Source: a bacterium (lineage in GTDB: Bacteria; SZUA-79; Acidulodesulfobacterales; Acidulodesulfobacteraceae). From it: a DNA stretch of 64,000 bases. A model generated the notes under the pieces. That model made no database searches. It worked only from the letters and a program-made list of their open reading frames with translations, and was not told the origin of the DNA. Location of the stretch: assembly GCA_021777135.1 (NCBI GenBank), contig JAJYDX010000005.1:1-64000 (forward strand), written 5' to 3'. Shown in pieces: positions 25,637-35,035 of this stretch; the stretch's first letter is position 1; every line of letters begins with the position of its first letter. Made by a program: the position numbers and the translations under genes.

Positions 25637-27181
25637 TTATAATACGTCTAATTTTCTAAATCCGGCATTTTCCCTGAATTTTACTTCATCTTCTAAAGCC
25701 TTTGCAAAAGACAGCATTTTGTCCTCCGCCGCCCACGGCGCGATGACCTGAAGCCCGACGGGAAGGACTCCGCCCTCTTTAGTCGGATTTTTAACCGTGC
25801 CGACGGGCATGCTTAAACCCGGCAGATAGGCAAGGTTTACGGAAATAGTATAAATATCGGACAAATACATGCTTAACGGGTCTTTAGTTTTTTCGCCTAT
25901 CAAAAACGCGGGCGTAGGCGAAGTAGGTCCTATTATTATATCCGCTTTTCCGAACGCGTCCTTATAATCTTTTATTATGAGCTTCCTGACGAGGGAGGCT
26001 TTTTTGTAATAAGCGTCGTAGTAACCGGCGGACAGCGCGAACGTCCCTAAGATTATGCGCCTTTTTACTTCGTTTCCGAACCCCGTTTCCCTCGATTTTC
26101 TGTAAAGGTCGTCTAAACTCTGGATTCCTTTTTCATCTTTATGCCTGTAGCCGTATCTTATCCCGTCGTATCTTTCGAGGTTTGAGCTTGCCTCGCTGGT
26201 AGCGGTAATATAGTATGCGGCTACCGAATATTTGGTGTTGGGAAGCGAAACGTCCGTTATGACCGCGCCCATGTCTTTCAACAGGTTTTTAACTTCGGTT
26301 ATTTTGGCGTTTATTGCAGGGTCTAATCCGTCCGAAAAAAATTCTGACGGCAGCCCGACCCTTAAGCCCTTAATTAAGGATTTATCCGCCTTCTTAACTA
26401 TTCCGGCATAGTCTTTTATATTAAACCTTCTGGTCGTCTGGTCTTTTTCGTCAAAACCGGAAACTGCGTTAAGCATAATCGCGGCGTCCGTTACGTCTTT
26501 GGCAAGAACTCCCGCCTGGTCTAAAGACGAGCTGAAAGCTATTATGCCGTATCTGGAGATTAAGCCGTACGTGGGTTTAAGCCCTACCACGCCGCAAAGG
26601 GCGGCGGGCTGCCTTACCGAACCTCCGGTATCGGTGCCGAAAGAACCGGCGCACATATCGGCGGCGACGGAAGCGGCGGAGCCTCCGCTGGAGCCTCCGG
26701 GCACCCTGTCTAAATCGTAAGGGTTTTTAGTCGTCATATAGGCGCTGTTTTCCGTCGAAGAACCCATCGCGAATTCGTCTAAGTTAACTTTTCCCAAAAA
26801 AACGTAATTATTTTCCTTAAGCCTTTTTACCACGGTCGAATCGTAAGGGCTGATAAAATTGTCTAATATTTTCGACGCGCAGGTGGTTTTTTTGCCTCTT
26901 ATCAAAAAAATATCCTTAATCGAAAGAGGGATGCCGGTAAGGGCGGGAAAACCTCCGCCGCCCGCGTTTGCGCCGGTAGCTGCCGCCGAAGCGATTATCT
27001 TATCCGCCTCCTCGGCGTTTTTGTATGCCTCGTCGAAATCGGTATAAAGGTAAGCCGATATCTTAGGGTCAAGTTCTTCTATTCTTTTAACGTAAGAATT
27101 AAGGATATCGACGCTTTTAATTTCCCTTTTTGACAGCAAGCCCGAAAGTTCGCCTATAGTCAGCTTATATAAGTCAGTCAT
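25637..27181 (-). CDS. gatA: Asp-tRNA(Asn)/Glu-tRNA(Gln) amidotransferase subunit A
   Basis: A 514-residue amidase-signature enzyme that releases ammonia from glutamine for GatB. The Ser-cisSer-Lys triad is K89 (SIKDIF), S164 (GGSSGGSAAS) and S188 (DTGGSVRQPA), with the usual 75/99 residue spacing. YGLISRYGIIAFSSSLDQAG and LPVGLQVIAPW are GatA-type. An Ala/Gly-rich stretch at about 65-79 (SAAATGANAGGGGFP) is extra relative to typical GatA. It follows gatC by about 50 bases. Confidence 0.97.
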   Translation of the reverse strand: MTDLYKLTIGELSGLLSKREIKSVDILNSYVKRIEELDPKISAYLYTDFDEAYKNAEEADKIIASAAATGANAGGGGFPALTGIPLSIKDIFLIRGKKTTCASKILDNFISPYDSTVVKRLKENNYVFLGKVNLDEFAMGSSTENSAYMTTKNPYDLDRVPGGSSGGSAASVAADMCAGSFGTDTGGSVRQPAALCGVVGLKPTYGLISRYGIIAFSSSLDQAGVLAKDVTDAAIMLNAVSGFDEKDQTTRRFNIKDYAGIVKKADKSLIKGLRVGLPSEFFSDGLDPAINAKITEVKNLLKDMGAVITDVSLPNTKYSVAAYYITATSEASSNLERYDGIRYGYRHKDEKGIQSLDDLYRKSRETGFGNEVKRRIILGTFALSAGYYDAYYKKASLVRKLIIKDYKDAFGKADIIIGPTSPTPAFLIGEKTKDPLSMYLSDIYTISVNLAYLPGLSMPVGTVKNPTKEGGVLPVGLQVIAPWAAEDKMLSFAKALEDEVKFRENAGFRKLDVL

Positions 27182-27229
27182 GATTGATATTCTTCTCCTT
27201 TTTTTGCCTGTACTATTTTATATGGGATT

Positions 27230-27619
27230 TTACTCTATAACCTGCGGAACTAAGAAAAAACCGGTTTCCGAACCGGCGGCTTGCGTCTCGAAATCAGGCG
27301 CGTTGTTTTTGACTATGGCGAAATCGTAGCTTTCGTCGGTCTTACATTCGTCTATTCGGCAGTCTTTGTAAAACTTTTCGCTTAAGCCTTCAAATCCCGC
27401 CAGTCTGTCGTATTCAAGTTCGAAGGAGGCTTCAGCCGTTTCTACCGCTGAAACGTCCGCTTCGCTTATCATGTCTATATACCCGATTATCTTTTCTAAT
27501 TCAGCGCCGAAATGCCCGAGGTCTTCGGGGCTTAAATCCAGTTTGGCAAGCTTCATTACGTAGTTTACGTCGATTAAATTTTCTTTCGGGTTTGTATTTT
27601 CGTTACTTTCCTTTTCCAT
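27230..27619 (-). CDS. gatC: Asp-tRNA(Asn)/Glu-tRNA(Gln) amidotransferase subunit C
   Basis: A 129-residue GatC, somewhat longer than the usual 95-100 residues because of an N-terminal acidic extension and extra sequence before the C-terminus. The core VNYVMKLAKLDLSPEDLGHF and KIIGYIDMISEADVSAVE is the GatC consensus. GatC wraps around the GatA-GatB interface. It lies between the helicase gene (12-base gap) and gatA, in the standard C-A-B order before the toxin-antitoxin interruption. Confidence 0.93.
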   Translation of the reverse strand: MEKESNENTNPKENLIDVNYVMKLAKLDLSPEDLGHFGAELEKIIGYIDMISEADVSAVETAEASFELEYDRLAGFEGLSEKFYKDCRIDECKTDESYDFAIVKNNAPDFETQAAGSETGFFLVPQVIE

Positions 27620-27631
27620 ATTGGCTCCGTT

Positions 27632-29824
27632 TTAATAATATTCGTAAGTATCGGTTATTTCTTCTATGAGCTCTTCCGGTATTTCCTTTAAGAATCTGGA
27701 CGGCATATTATATTTATAGTCCTTTCCAGTCCTTCTTCTTTTTGACCAAGTAAGATAAAGCTTTTCTTTAGCCCGCGTGATGCCGACGTAACAGAGCCTT
27801 CTTTCTTCTTCGACGGACAGCTCGTTGTCTAAAGACCTTATATGCGGAAAAAGATGCTCTTCCAGCCCTGCTATAAAGACTACCGGAAACTCTAAGCCTT
27901 TCGCGCTGTGAAGTGTCATAAGCGATACCTTGGTTATATCCGAACCCGCCGCCGTATCCCCATCCTGTTCGTCCCTATTGTCGTTAATCGCGCTCTGGTC
28001 TAAAAATTCCGTAATGTCGTCGAATTCTACGGAAGCGTTTATCAATTCTTCGATGTTGTCCATTCTGTTGGCGTCCAGTTCCACGGCTTTTGATACGCCG
28101 GCTTTAAGCATGGATTCATAGCCTGAAAACTTATATACGAAATTTATAATGTCCGGCAGTTTGTTGTCTGTGGCGAGGTTGCCCGAACCGGCGACCGCTT
28201 CCGCCGCCCTGCCTTTTTTTTCCGCGGCGGCCGCAACTGTTTCGTTGGTATTTTGCCAGCCTTTTACCGCGCTTTCTATCTCAGATTTTATTTTTTTTAT
28301 TAAGGCGAAATAATTTGCTATTCCCGAAACGTCGGACTGAGAGGGCGCTGCCGCCGCTGAAGCCGAAGCCGCCGCGGGGACGGATTTTGAAAAATCGGAA
28401 ATATCGAAACCTGAAAAAATATCGGGCTGTTTTTCCGCGCCTTTAAGCTCTTTAAGACCCCTGATGGAAGAAAATAAACCTTTTTCCAGAGCCGTTAAAA
28501 TGCTTTCGCCGCTGTTAGAAGCGATATCCTGCATCGTTTTTATAGTCTTTTCTCCGGCGCCGGTCGGAACGCACTGGATGCTTCTTTCAAAGCTTAAAAG
28601 GTCTTTAGGATTTACCGCGAACCTTAAAAACGATAAGATATCTTTTATTTCCTTTCTCTGGTAAAACTTTAAACCGCCGTAAATATTATATCTTATGCTT
28701 TCCTTGATGAGCCTGTCCTCTATCACCCTCGACTGGGAATTTGCCCTGTAAAGTATCGCTATGTCTTTGTTGGAATAGCCGTCTTCCCTGATGAGCCGCC
28801 GTATTTCCTTAGCCATATAGTAGCTTTCAGAATAATCGTTGTTTGCGTTATAAACCGTTATAGCGCTTCCTCCGCTTTTTTTGTCCGTTTTAAGGGTTTT
28901 GTCCTTCCTCATTTTATTTCCCTTGACGATGGCGGAAGCGGCGTTAAGGATATTTTTGGTCGAGCGGTAATTTCTTTCTAATTTTATTACGGCGCACGAC
29001 GGATAGGTTTTTTCGAAACTCAAAATATTGTCTATTGTGGCGCCCCTGAAACTGTAAATCGACTGGTCGTCGTCGCCTACGACGCATATGTTTTTGTGCT
29101 TTCCGGCAAGAATTTTAATCAGTTTGTCCTGAATATAGTTCGTATCCTGAAACTCGTCCACCATTATATATTTATAAAGGTTAGAATATTTTTCGAGGAC
29201 CTGCGGATTATCCTGAAAAAGCTTCACGGCGTTAAACAAGAGGTCGTTAAAATCCATAGCGTTGTTTTCTTTAAGTCTTTTAGAATATTCGGAATATATG
29301 ACGGGGTAATCCTTTTCCCATGCCCTTACCGTAGAAAAAGACCCTTCGGCGTTTATAAATGAATTTTTGTTCTTTTCGATAAAATACTTCGCCTTGGAAG
29401 GAGTAATGATTTTTTCGTTTAAGTTAAGGGATTTTATGATTTTTGCGACTGTTTTGGACGAATCGTCTTCATCGAATACTACGAAAGACCTCTCGTAGCC
29501 GATTAAGTCCGCGTGCCTGCGCAAAAGCTTCAGGCAGAAAGAATGAAAAGTCGAAAATTCAGGCTCGCCGCCGCTAACGTTTCCGCTTCCGTTCGCCAGC
29601 GCCCTTTTTATTCTTTCCTTCATTTCACGCGCCGCCTTGTTGGTAAAGGTAACGCCTAAAATATTATAAGGCATAGCCTTGCCCGTTTTTAAAAGGTGGA
29701 CTGCGCGCAAGGTTATAACTCTGGTCTTGCCCGAACCTGCTCCCGCAAGTATTAGAAGCGGTCCGTCTTCGTGAAGGACGGCTTTTAGCTGTTCGTCGTT
29801 CAAGCCTTTAAGATAGTCTTCCAA
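27632..29824 (-). CDS. UvrD/PcrA-type superfamily 1 DNA helicase
   Basis: A 730-residue 3'-5' helicase of DNA repair and replication restart. Motifs in order are Walker A GAGSGKT (28-34), motif Ia VTFTNKAAREMKERI, motif II VDEFQDTN, motif III VVGDDDQSIYSFRGA, motif IV LERNYRSTKNIL, motif V VSLMTLHSAKGLEFPVVFIAG and motif VI RRLCYVGITRAKEKLYLT. Ala-rich low-complexity segments (AAASASAAAAPSQSD and AAAAEKKGRAAEAVAGSG) interrupt domain 2B and are encoded by GC-rich DNA. PcrA, UvrD and Rep cannot be told apart securely here. It is in an operon with glmS and gatC. Confidence 0.94.
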   Translation of the reverse strand: MEDYLKGLNDEQLKAVLHEDGPLLILAGAGSGKTRVITLRAVHLLKTGKAMPYNILGVTFTNKAAREMKERIKRALANGSGNVSGGEPEFSTFHSFCLKLLRRHADLIGYERSFVVFDEDDSSKTVAKIIKSLNLNEKIITPSKAKYFIEKNKNSFINAEGSFSTVRAWEKDYPVIYSEYSKRLKENNAMDFNDLLFNAVKLFQDNPQVLEKYSNLYKYIMVDEFQDTNYIQDKLIKILAGKHKNICVVGDDDQSIYSFRGATIDNILSFEKTYPSCAVIKLERNYRSTKNILNAASAIVKGNKMRKDKTLKTDKKSGGSAITVYNANNDYSESYYMAKEIRRLIREDGYSNKDIAILYRANSQSRVIEDRLIKESIRYNIYGGLKFYQRKEIKDILSFLRFAVNPKDLLSFERSIQCVPTGAGEKTIKTMQDIASNSGESILTALEKGLFSSIRGLKELKGAEKQPDIFSGFDISDFSKSVPAAASASAAAAPSQSDVSGIANYFALIKKIKSEIESAVKGWQNTNETVAAAAEKKGRAAEAVAGSGNLATDNKLPDIINFVYKFSGYESMLKAGVSKAVELDANRMDNIEELINASVEFDDITEFLDQSAINDNRDEQDGDTAAGSDITKVSLMTLHSAKGLEFPVVFIAGLEEHLFPHIRSLDNELSVEEERRLCYVGITRAKEKLYLTWSKRRRTGKDYKYNMPSRFLKEIPEELIEEITDTYEYY

Positions 29825-29854
29825 GTTTTTATTTTTCCCTTTTTATTTAATATT

Positions 29855-31789
29855 TTACTCTACCGTAACGCTTTTTGCAAGATTGCGGGGCTGGTCGATA
29901 TCCGTGCCTTTGAGGGAGGCGGTATGATAAGCGAGAAGCTGGAGCGGCACCGTGTAAAGTATCGGGCTTACAACTTCCGAGGTTTCCGGTATTTTTATTA
30001 AATCCGAAATCCCGTCTATTTCCGGTTCGTAATCCGCGACCGCGATAATCCTGCCGCCCCTTGCCTTTATTTCTTCCATATTGGATATGGTTTTAGGAGC
30101 AAGCGTATTATTAGACAAAAGAAACAGCACCGGCATATTTTCGTCGATGAGGGCGATGGGACCGTGCTTCATTTCTCCCGCTGGATAGCCTTCGGCGTGG
30201 ATGTAAGAAATTTCCTTTAATTTTAAAGCTCCTTCCATTGCTATGGGATACAGTATCCCCCTTCCAAGGTATAAAAAATCGGAGTTTTTATAATATTTTT
30301 TAGCGATTTCTTTGATAGCCCCGTCCATAAGCAAAACTTTTTCTACTTTTCTCGGCAGTTCGACTATGTCTTCAAAAATTTTCCGCAAAAATGCCCCTTT
30401 TGCCTGCGGAACGGAACTTTTAACCTGACGGATATATAAAGCGAGAAGCAGTCCGCACATAATCTGCGTCGTAAAAGCCTTAGTGGAAGCCACGCCTATT
30501 TCGGGTCCTGCATGGGTATATATGACGCCTTTATCCGACATGGCGGTTATCTGGGAACCAGGGACGTTGGTAATTGAAAGTATTCCCGCGCGTTTAGCCT
30601 TAGCCAGTTCTAGGGCGCTGTTTGTGTCCGCCGTTTCCCCCGACTGCGAAATTCCTATGAATATATCGTCCTTAGATATGGGAAAGTTTTCGTACCTGAA
30701 TTCCGAACCGTATTCGACTATTACCGGTATGCCGCAAAGCGTTTCGGTAATGTATTTGACGGCAAGTCCCGCGTAGTAAGAGGAACCGCAGGCGGTAATA
30801 ACTATTCTCGAAGCGCTTTCCACGTCTTTTTTCGTAAGCTTCAAATCTTCGAGGATAACCTCAAATCCTGAAAACGCTGCGTCGGAGGTTTTATTTGCCG
30901 CGGCGGAAGACAACAGGGATATAATCCTCGACGAAAAAGAATCCAGAAGGCAGGACGGCTGTTCAAATATTTCTTTTTGCATAAAATGCGAGAAGCCGGT
31001 CTTTACCGACCTTGACGCGTCCCAGTCTATATTGGTCACGGTTTTGCGGATTTTCTTACCCTTAAAATCGGTTAATTCAAGCTTGCCGCCTTTAAAATAT
31101 GCTATTTCCGAATTTTTTAAATATAACGCCTCGTTGGAATACTCCATTAAGGGGGAAACGTCGCTTGCTAAATAAATATCGCCGTCTTTTTGCACGGCCA
31201 CTAAAGGAGGACCGTATTTTACCGCCGCGATGCTTTTTTCTGGCGCGTATAAGGCTAAAAAGGCGAAGGCGCCTGAAAGTTCGTTTGCCGAAAGCCTTAC
31301 CGCCTCGTAAAAGGACTTGCCTTCGTTAATTATATAATCTTCTATTAAATGCGAAATAACCTCGGAGTCGGTAGGGGTAATAAATTTATGACCTTTCTTA
31401 ATGAGGACGTTTTTTAAGGCGGCGTAGTTTTCTATTATACCGTTATGGACTATGGCGATATTTCCAGAACAGTCCATATGCGGATGGGCGTTGTCGTCCG
31501 TAGGTTTTCCGTGCGTAGCCCACCTTATGTGCCCTATGGCGATATCGGACTTTACCGGAGTGATACAGCTGAACTCGTTGGACAGGTTGACCAGCTTGCC
31601 AGATTTTTTAATGGATTTTATTTTATTTTCGCCTTCGTCGTAATAAGCAATGCCTGAAGAATCGTATCCCCTGTATTCAAGGCTTTTTAGCCCGCTTAAA
31701 ACTATATCTACCGAGCTTTCCCTATTTTTTGGGGAAAGGCTTGGGTCAGTCCCCTTTCCCGCGCCGGAAAAACCCATAATTCCGCACAT
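29855..31789 (-). CDS. glmS: Glutamine--fructose-6-phosphate aminotransferase
   Basis: A 644-residue enzyme making glucosamine-6-phosphate for peptidoglycan and lipopolysaccharide. The N-terminal glutaminase nucleophile is Cys2 (MCGIMGF), with GHIRWATHG, NGIIENY and a LEYRGYDSSG loop. Two SIS domains follow (ITACGSSYYAGLA; ISQSGETADT; FLYLGRGILYPIAMEGALKLKEISY), and the C-terminus is the conserved PRNLAKSVTVE. It is about 35 residues longer than the E. coli enzyme because of short inserts near residues 11-25 and 295-310. The gene starts two bases after glmU, so a glmS ribozyme cannot be present. Confidence 0.97.
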   Translation of the reverse strand: MCGIMGFSGAGKGTDPSLSPKNRESSVDIVLSGLKSLEYRGYDSSGIAYYDEGENKIKSIKKSGKLVNLSNEFSCITPVKSDIAIGHIRWATHGKPTDDNAHPHMDCSGNIAIVHNGIIENYAALKNVLIKKGHKFITPTDSEVISHLIEDYIINEGKSFYEAVRLSANELSGAFAFLALYAPEKSIAAVKYGPPLVAVQKDGDIYLASDVSPLMEYSNEALYLKNSEIAYFKGGKLELTDFKGKKIRKTVTNIDWDASRSVKTGFSHFMQKEIFEQPSCLLDSFSSRIISLLSSAAANKTSDAAFSGFEVILEDLKLTKKDVESASRIVITACGSSYYAGLAVKYITETLCGIPVIVEYGSEFRYENFPISKDDIFIGISQSGETADTNSALELAKAKRAGILSITNVPGSQITAMSDKGVIYTHAGPEIGVASTKAFTTQIMCGLLLALYIRQVKSSVPQAKGAFLRKIFEDIVELPRKVEKVLLMDGAIKEIAKKYYKNSDFLYLGRGILYPIAMEGALKLKEISYIHAEGYPAGEMKHGPIALIDENMPVLFLLSNNTLAPKTISNMEEIKARGGRIIAVADYEPEIDGISDLIKIPETSEVVSPILYTVPLQLLAYHTASLKGTDIDQPRNLAKSVTVE

Positions 31790-31791
31790 TA

Positions 31792-33333
31792 TTATTTTTC
31801 TCCTTTATTTTTCTTAACCGTTTTTACCGTCTTTGCCTTAACGCGTTCCTGTTTCTGTTCCTGTTTTCTTTTTGACGCCCAGCCCTCGATATTCCGCTGG
31901 GGCGTTCTGGATATGGCAAGAGCGCCTTCAGGAACGTCTTTAGTGACGGTCGTCCCGGAGCCTACGTATGAATCCCTGCCTACCTTGACCGGAGCGACGA
32001 GCTGCGAATCCGAACCGATAAAGCATCCGCCTTCTATTATTGTTTTATATTTATTTTTCCCGTCATAGTTGCAGGTTATAACTCCCGCGCCTATGTTGAC
32101 TTCGTCGCCGATAAGTGCGTCCCCTATGTAGCTTAAATGCGACGCCTTAGTGTTTTTGCCGATAAAAGATTTTTTAACCTCGACGAAATTTCCTATGCGG
32201 CTCCCTTCAGAAATGTAAGTTTCCGGTCTTAACCTTGCGAAAGGTCCTATCTGAACGTCGTTCATTACGATAGAGTTTTCAATAACGCTGTAAGGCTTTA
32301 TTATGGTATTATCCAAAATGGACGAATCTTTTATCACGCAGCCGTTTTCGATAACCGCACCCTTCATTATAATGGTTTTGCCGGATAAAAAAACTCCCGG
32401 GTATATAACCGAATTTTCGCCTATTTTAACGTTATGACCTATATAAATATTGTCGTCAGATATAAAATTAACGCCTTTTTCCATAAAATCATCAATTAAT
32501 CTTTTTTGGAGTATTCTTTGGGCGTTCATTAAGTCGGCTTTTGAATTTACCCCCGCAAACTCTTCGGGACGGCATGATTTATAGCAGGCGGTTTTCAGCC
32601 TCTCGTTGTAAAAAATGCCGACTATGTCGGTAAGATAATACTCTTTCTTCCTGTTATCGGGCTTTATGCGTCCGATAAATTTCCTTAAGAGATTAAGTTT
32701 TATTATATAGACGCCGGAATTAATTTCCTTTATTAAAGCCGTATCCGGCGGATAATCGCGCAGCTCTTTTTCTTCGACTATTTTTTCTACGTACCCCTTT
32801 TTGTCGGTTAAAATTCTGCCGTAGGAATATGGATTTTCTGCTTCCACAGATAAAACCGTTAAATCGTTGCCGTTGTCGAAATGAAATTTTATGGTTTCTA
32901 TTAGAGTTTCAGGTTTTATTAGGGGCATATCGCACGGCAGGATTATTATATCGGTTTCATCAGCGCCTTTGGGAAACATATCGAGGGCTTTTTTTGCGGC
33001 GTCTCCCGTGCCGAGATATCTTTCCTGAACTGAAAAATCTAAAGACAGTCCTTTTCTTTTAAACCTTTTTTCTTTGGAAACGTAATTTTTGACGAGTTCT
33101 CCCTTATGCCCTATTACCGTGCCGATTTTATCTAAAAAAACCCCGTACTTGCCTGTCCCGCGCCGGACGTTAAATTCTTTTCCGGCGTCTATCAACGATT
33201 TAACGCTATAAAATATAAGCGGGTTTTCCAATAAACCGGAAAGCGCCTTAGGCTCTTCGGATTTCATCCTCGTTCCCAAGCCTCCGGCAAGCAAAACCGC
33301 CCCGATACGCTTTATTTTTTCGTTAGATTTCAT
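31792..33333 (-). CDS. glmU: Bifunctional UDP-GlcNAc pyrophosphorylase / GlcN-1-P acetyltransferase
   Basis: A 513-residue GlmU catalysing the last two steps to UDP-N-acetylglucosamine. The uridylyltransferase domain begins with AVLLAGGLGTRMKSEEPKAL and has YLGTGDAAKKAL. The left-handed beta-helix acetyltransferase has the diagnostic run RIGNFVEVKKSFIGKNTKAS, GAGVITCNYDGKNKYKT and GSGTTVTKDVPEGALAISR. It is longer than the usual 450-460 residues, with an insert near residues 52-70 and a Lys/Gln-rich C-terminal tail. It is directly upstream of glmS, so both hexosamine steps are coexpressed. Confidence 0.96.
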   Translation of the reverse strand: MKSNEKIKRIGAVLLAGGLGTRMKSEEPKALSGLLENPLIFYSVKSLIDAGKEFNVRRGTGKYGVFLDKIGTVIGHKGELVKNYVSKEKRFKRKGLSLDFSVQERYLGTGDAAKKALDMFPKGADETDIIILPCDMPLIKPETLIETIKFHFDNGNDLTVLSVEAENPYSYGRILTDKKGYVEKIVEEKELRDYPPDTALIKEINSGVYIIKLNLLRKFIGRIKPDNRKKEYYLTDIVGIFYNERLKTACYKSCRPEEFAGVNSKADLMNAQRILQKRLIDDFMEKGVNFISDDNIYIGHNVKIGENSVIYPGVFLSGKTIIMKGAVIENGCVIKDSSILDNTIIKPYSVIENSIVMNDVQIGPFARLRPETYISEGSRIGNFVEVKKSFIGKNTKASHLSYIGDALIGDEVNIGAGVITCNYDGKNKYKTIIEGGCFIGSDSQLVAPVKVGRDSYVGSGTTVTKDVPEGALAISRTPQRNIEGWASKRKQEQKQERVKAKTVKTVKKNKGEK

Positions 33334-33385
33334 ATTAATTATTATTATACAAAATTATCGCGCCGCGCTCACTAATTATTTAATC

Positions 33386-35035
33386 CTACCCGTCGTTCCT
33401 GCGCCTGAAAACGTCGAGGAGCGTCGAATAGCCGTAAGTCGTTTTTATCGGAAAAGCGACCGAAAGGAATACCGTAAACGCCGAAACCGCAAGTCCGGCG
33501 ATAAGCATATAGACGTTTTTATATTCTATAAATACGAGCGCCGATATTATTCCGATAAAACCGCCTATAACCGAGGCTATGAGCCTTTTTATTACGTGTA
33601 TCAAAAAGTTTTCCAGACCCGATATGTTGGTCGGGTGGATTTTTACCCTGAAATCTTCCGAGTATGCAACGTGCATAAGTCTTCTGGTATCGTTTACGAA
33701 CTCTTTTATTTGCCCGAACAGGTTTTTAACGTAATTAACCGGATTAAAAGACTTTCCTAATTCAGTCTGCCTTATATATCTTTTTGCTACCGGAATAATG
33801 TCTTTAACGAGATTGTATGACGGGTTATACGCCGTGCCTATGCCTTCTAAAAGCGCCGCGGTTTTAAATATATATACGAGATTTTGCGGAAGCTCGAAAG
33901 GAAACGCGTAAAAGCTTTTCATAATCTCGGTAATTATAACCTGTATCTTTTTGCTTGAAATATCTTTCTGGCTTAAAACTTTATAAAGCTTCCCAGCCAT
34001 ATTTTCCAACAGCTGCCTTGAAACTTCTTTATTTATTATTCCAAGCGCGTAATAGGCGTCTATTATACCCGGAATGTCCTCCTTTATGCCCGCAAGAACC
34101 GCCTTAATAAGATTTTGCTTCGTATCTTCGGATATATGTATTACCAGCCCGAAATCCAGCATTATAATTTTGCCGTTTCCATCGACTAAAATATTTCCGG
34201 GATGCGGGTCGGCATGAACTATTCCGGTAACTAAAGACTGGTAAATATAAAATTCTATGAGTTTGTCGATAATCTTTTTCGGCTCTAAACCCATTTCTTT
34301 TATCTGATTGAAATTAGTAATCTTAACCCCTTTATGGAAATCCATAACGAGTATGTTTTTAGAGGTCAGTTCGGAATATATTTTGGGAATTACGACAAAG
34401 TCGAGTTCTTTTGCGATTTTTTTAAATTCTTTTATATTTTTGGCTTCGTGGATTAAATCCATTTCCTCATAAATGGTAACGCTGAATTCTCTTAATACTA
34501 CGGAGATAGACTGAATGGATTTATTCTGTGGAAAGAAAATTTTTAACAGGTTTAAAACGCTTTTTAAAGTCCTTATGTCTATTGCTACGTTTTTTTCGAT
34601 GTCGGGTCTGATTATCTTGACTATGACGTTTCCGCCTTTATAAACAGCCCTGTAAACCTGTGCTACCGAAGCGGCGGCCAAAGGCTCTCCGTTAAATTCT
34701 TCAAAAATATCTTTTATGCTTTTGCCGCAGTCTTTTTCGATAATAGGCTTAATTTTGGAAAACGAAACGGGGGGAACCTCGTCCTGCAGGGTGGAAAGGG
34801 CTTCTAAATAAGCGGCGGGCAAAAAATCCGCCCTGGTGGAAATAACCTGCGCCAGCTTTATAAAAGTCGGTCCGAGCGCGGCGATTATGCGGGTAAGCCA
34901 TTTTGCGGACTTTGAGTGGTATTTTTCGCTCAAAGTCCGCCTCTTTCCGAAAATCACAAACCTTTTTTGCGTAAAAAGTATAAATAAAATAAACAGCAGC
35001 GCTTTAAAAAAAATGAAAAAATTTCTTTTTATCAA
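33386..35035 (-). CDS. ubiB: UbiB/AarF/ABC1 family atypical kinase
   Basis: A 549-residue protein-kinase-like ATPase of the UbiB/ADCK family, usually needed for quinone biosynthesis. Visible features are LGPTFIKLAQVISTRADFLP, where the family KxGQ motif reads KLAQ; the Ala-rich nucleotide loop PLAAASVAQVYRA; the catalytic DPHPGNIL; and metal-binding DFGLVI. Two hydrophobic helices close the protein (about 495-540). The start is TTG, overlapping the stop of the upstream beta-propeller gene by four bases, so translation is probably coupled. No other quinone genes are in the window. Confidence 0.9.
   Translation of the reverse strand: MIKRNFFIFFKALLFILFILFTQKRFVIFGKRRTLSEKYHSKSAKWLTRIIAALGPTFIKLAQVISTRADFLPAAYLEALSTLQDEVPPVSFSKIKPIIEKDCGKSIKDIFEEFNGEPLAAASVAQVYRAVYKGGNVIVKIIRPDIEKNVAIDIRTLKSVLNLLKIFFPQNKSIQSISVVLREFSVTIYEEMDLIHEAKNIKEFKKIAKELDFVVIPKIYSELTSKNILVMDFHKGVKITNFNQIKEMGLEPKKIIDKLIEFYIYQSLVTGIVHADPHPGNILVDGNGKIIMLDFGLVIHISEDTKQNLIKAVLAGIKEDIPGIIDAYYALGIINKEVSRQLLENMAGKLYKVLSQKDISSKKIQVIITEIMKSFYAFPFELPQNLVYIFKTAALLEGIGTAYNPSYNLVKDIIPVAKRYIRQTELGKSFNPVNYVKNLFGQIKEFVNDTRRLMHVAYSEDFRVKIHPTNISGLENFLIHVIKRLIASVIGGFIGIISALVFIEYKNVYMLIAGLAVSAFTVFLSVAFPIKTTYGYSTLLDVFRRRNDG

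Noticed and set aside
31785-31795. glmS ribozyme
   Set aside because: glmU ends two bases before glmS starts, leaving no room for the ribozyme.
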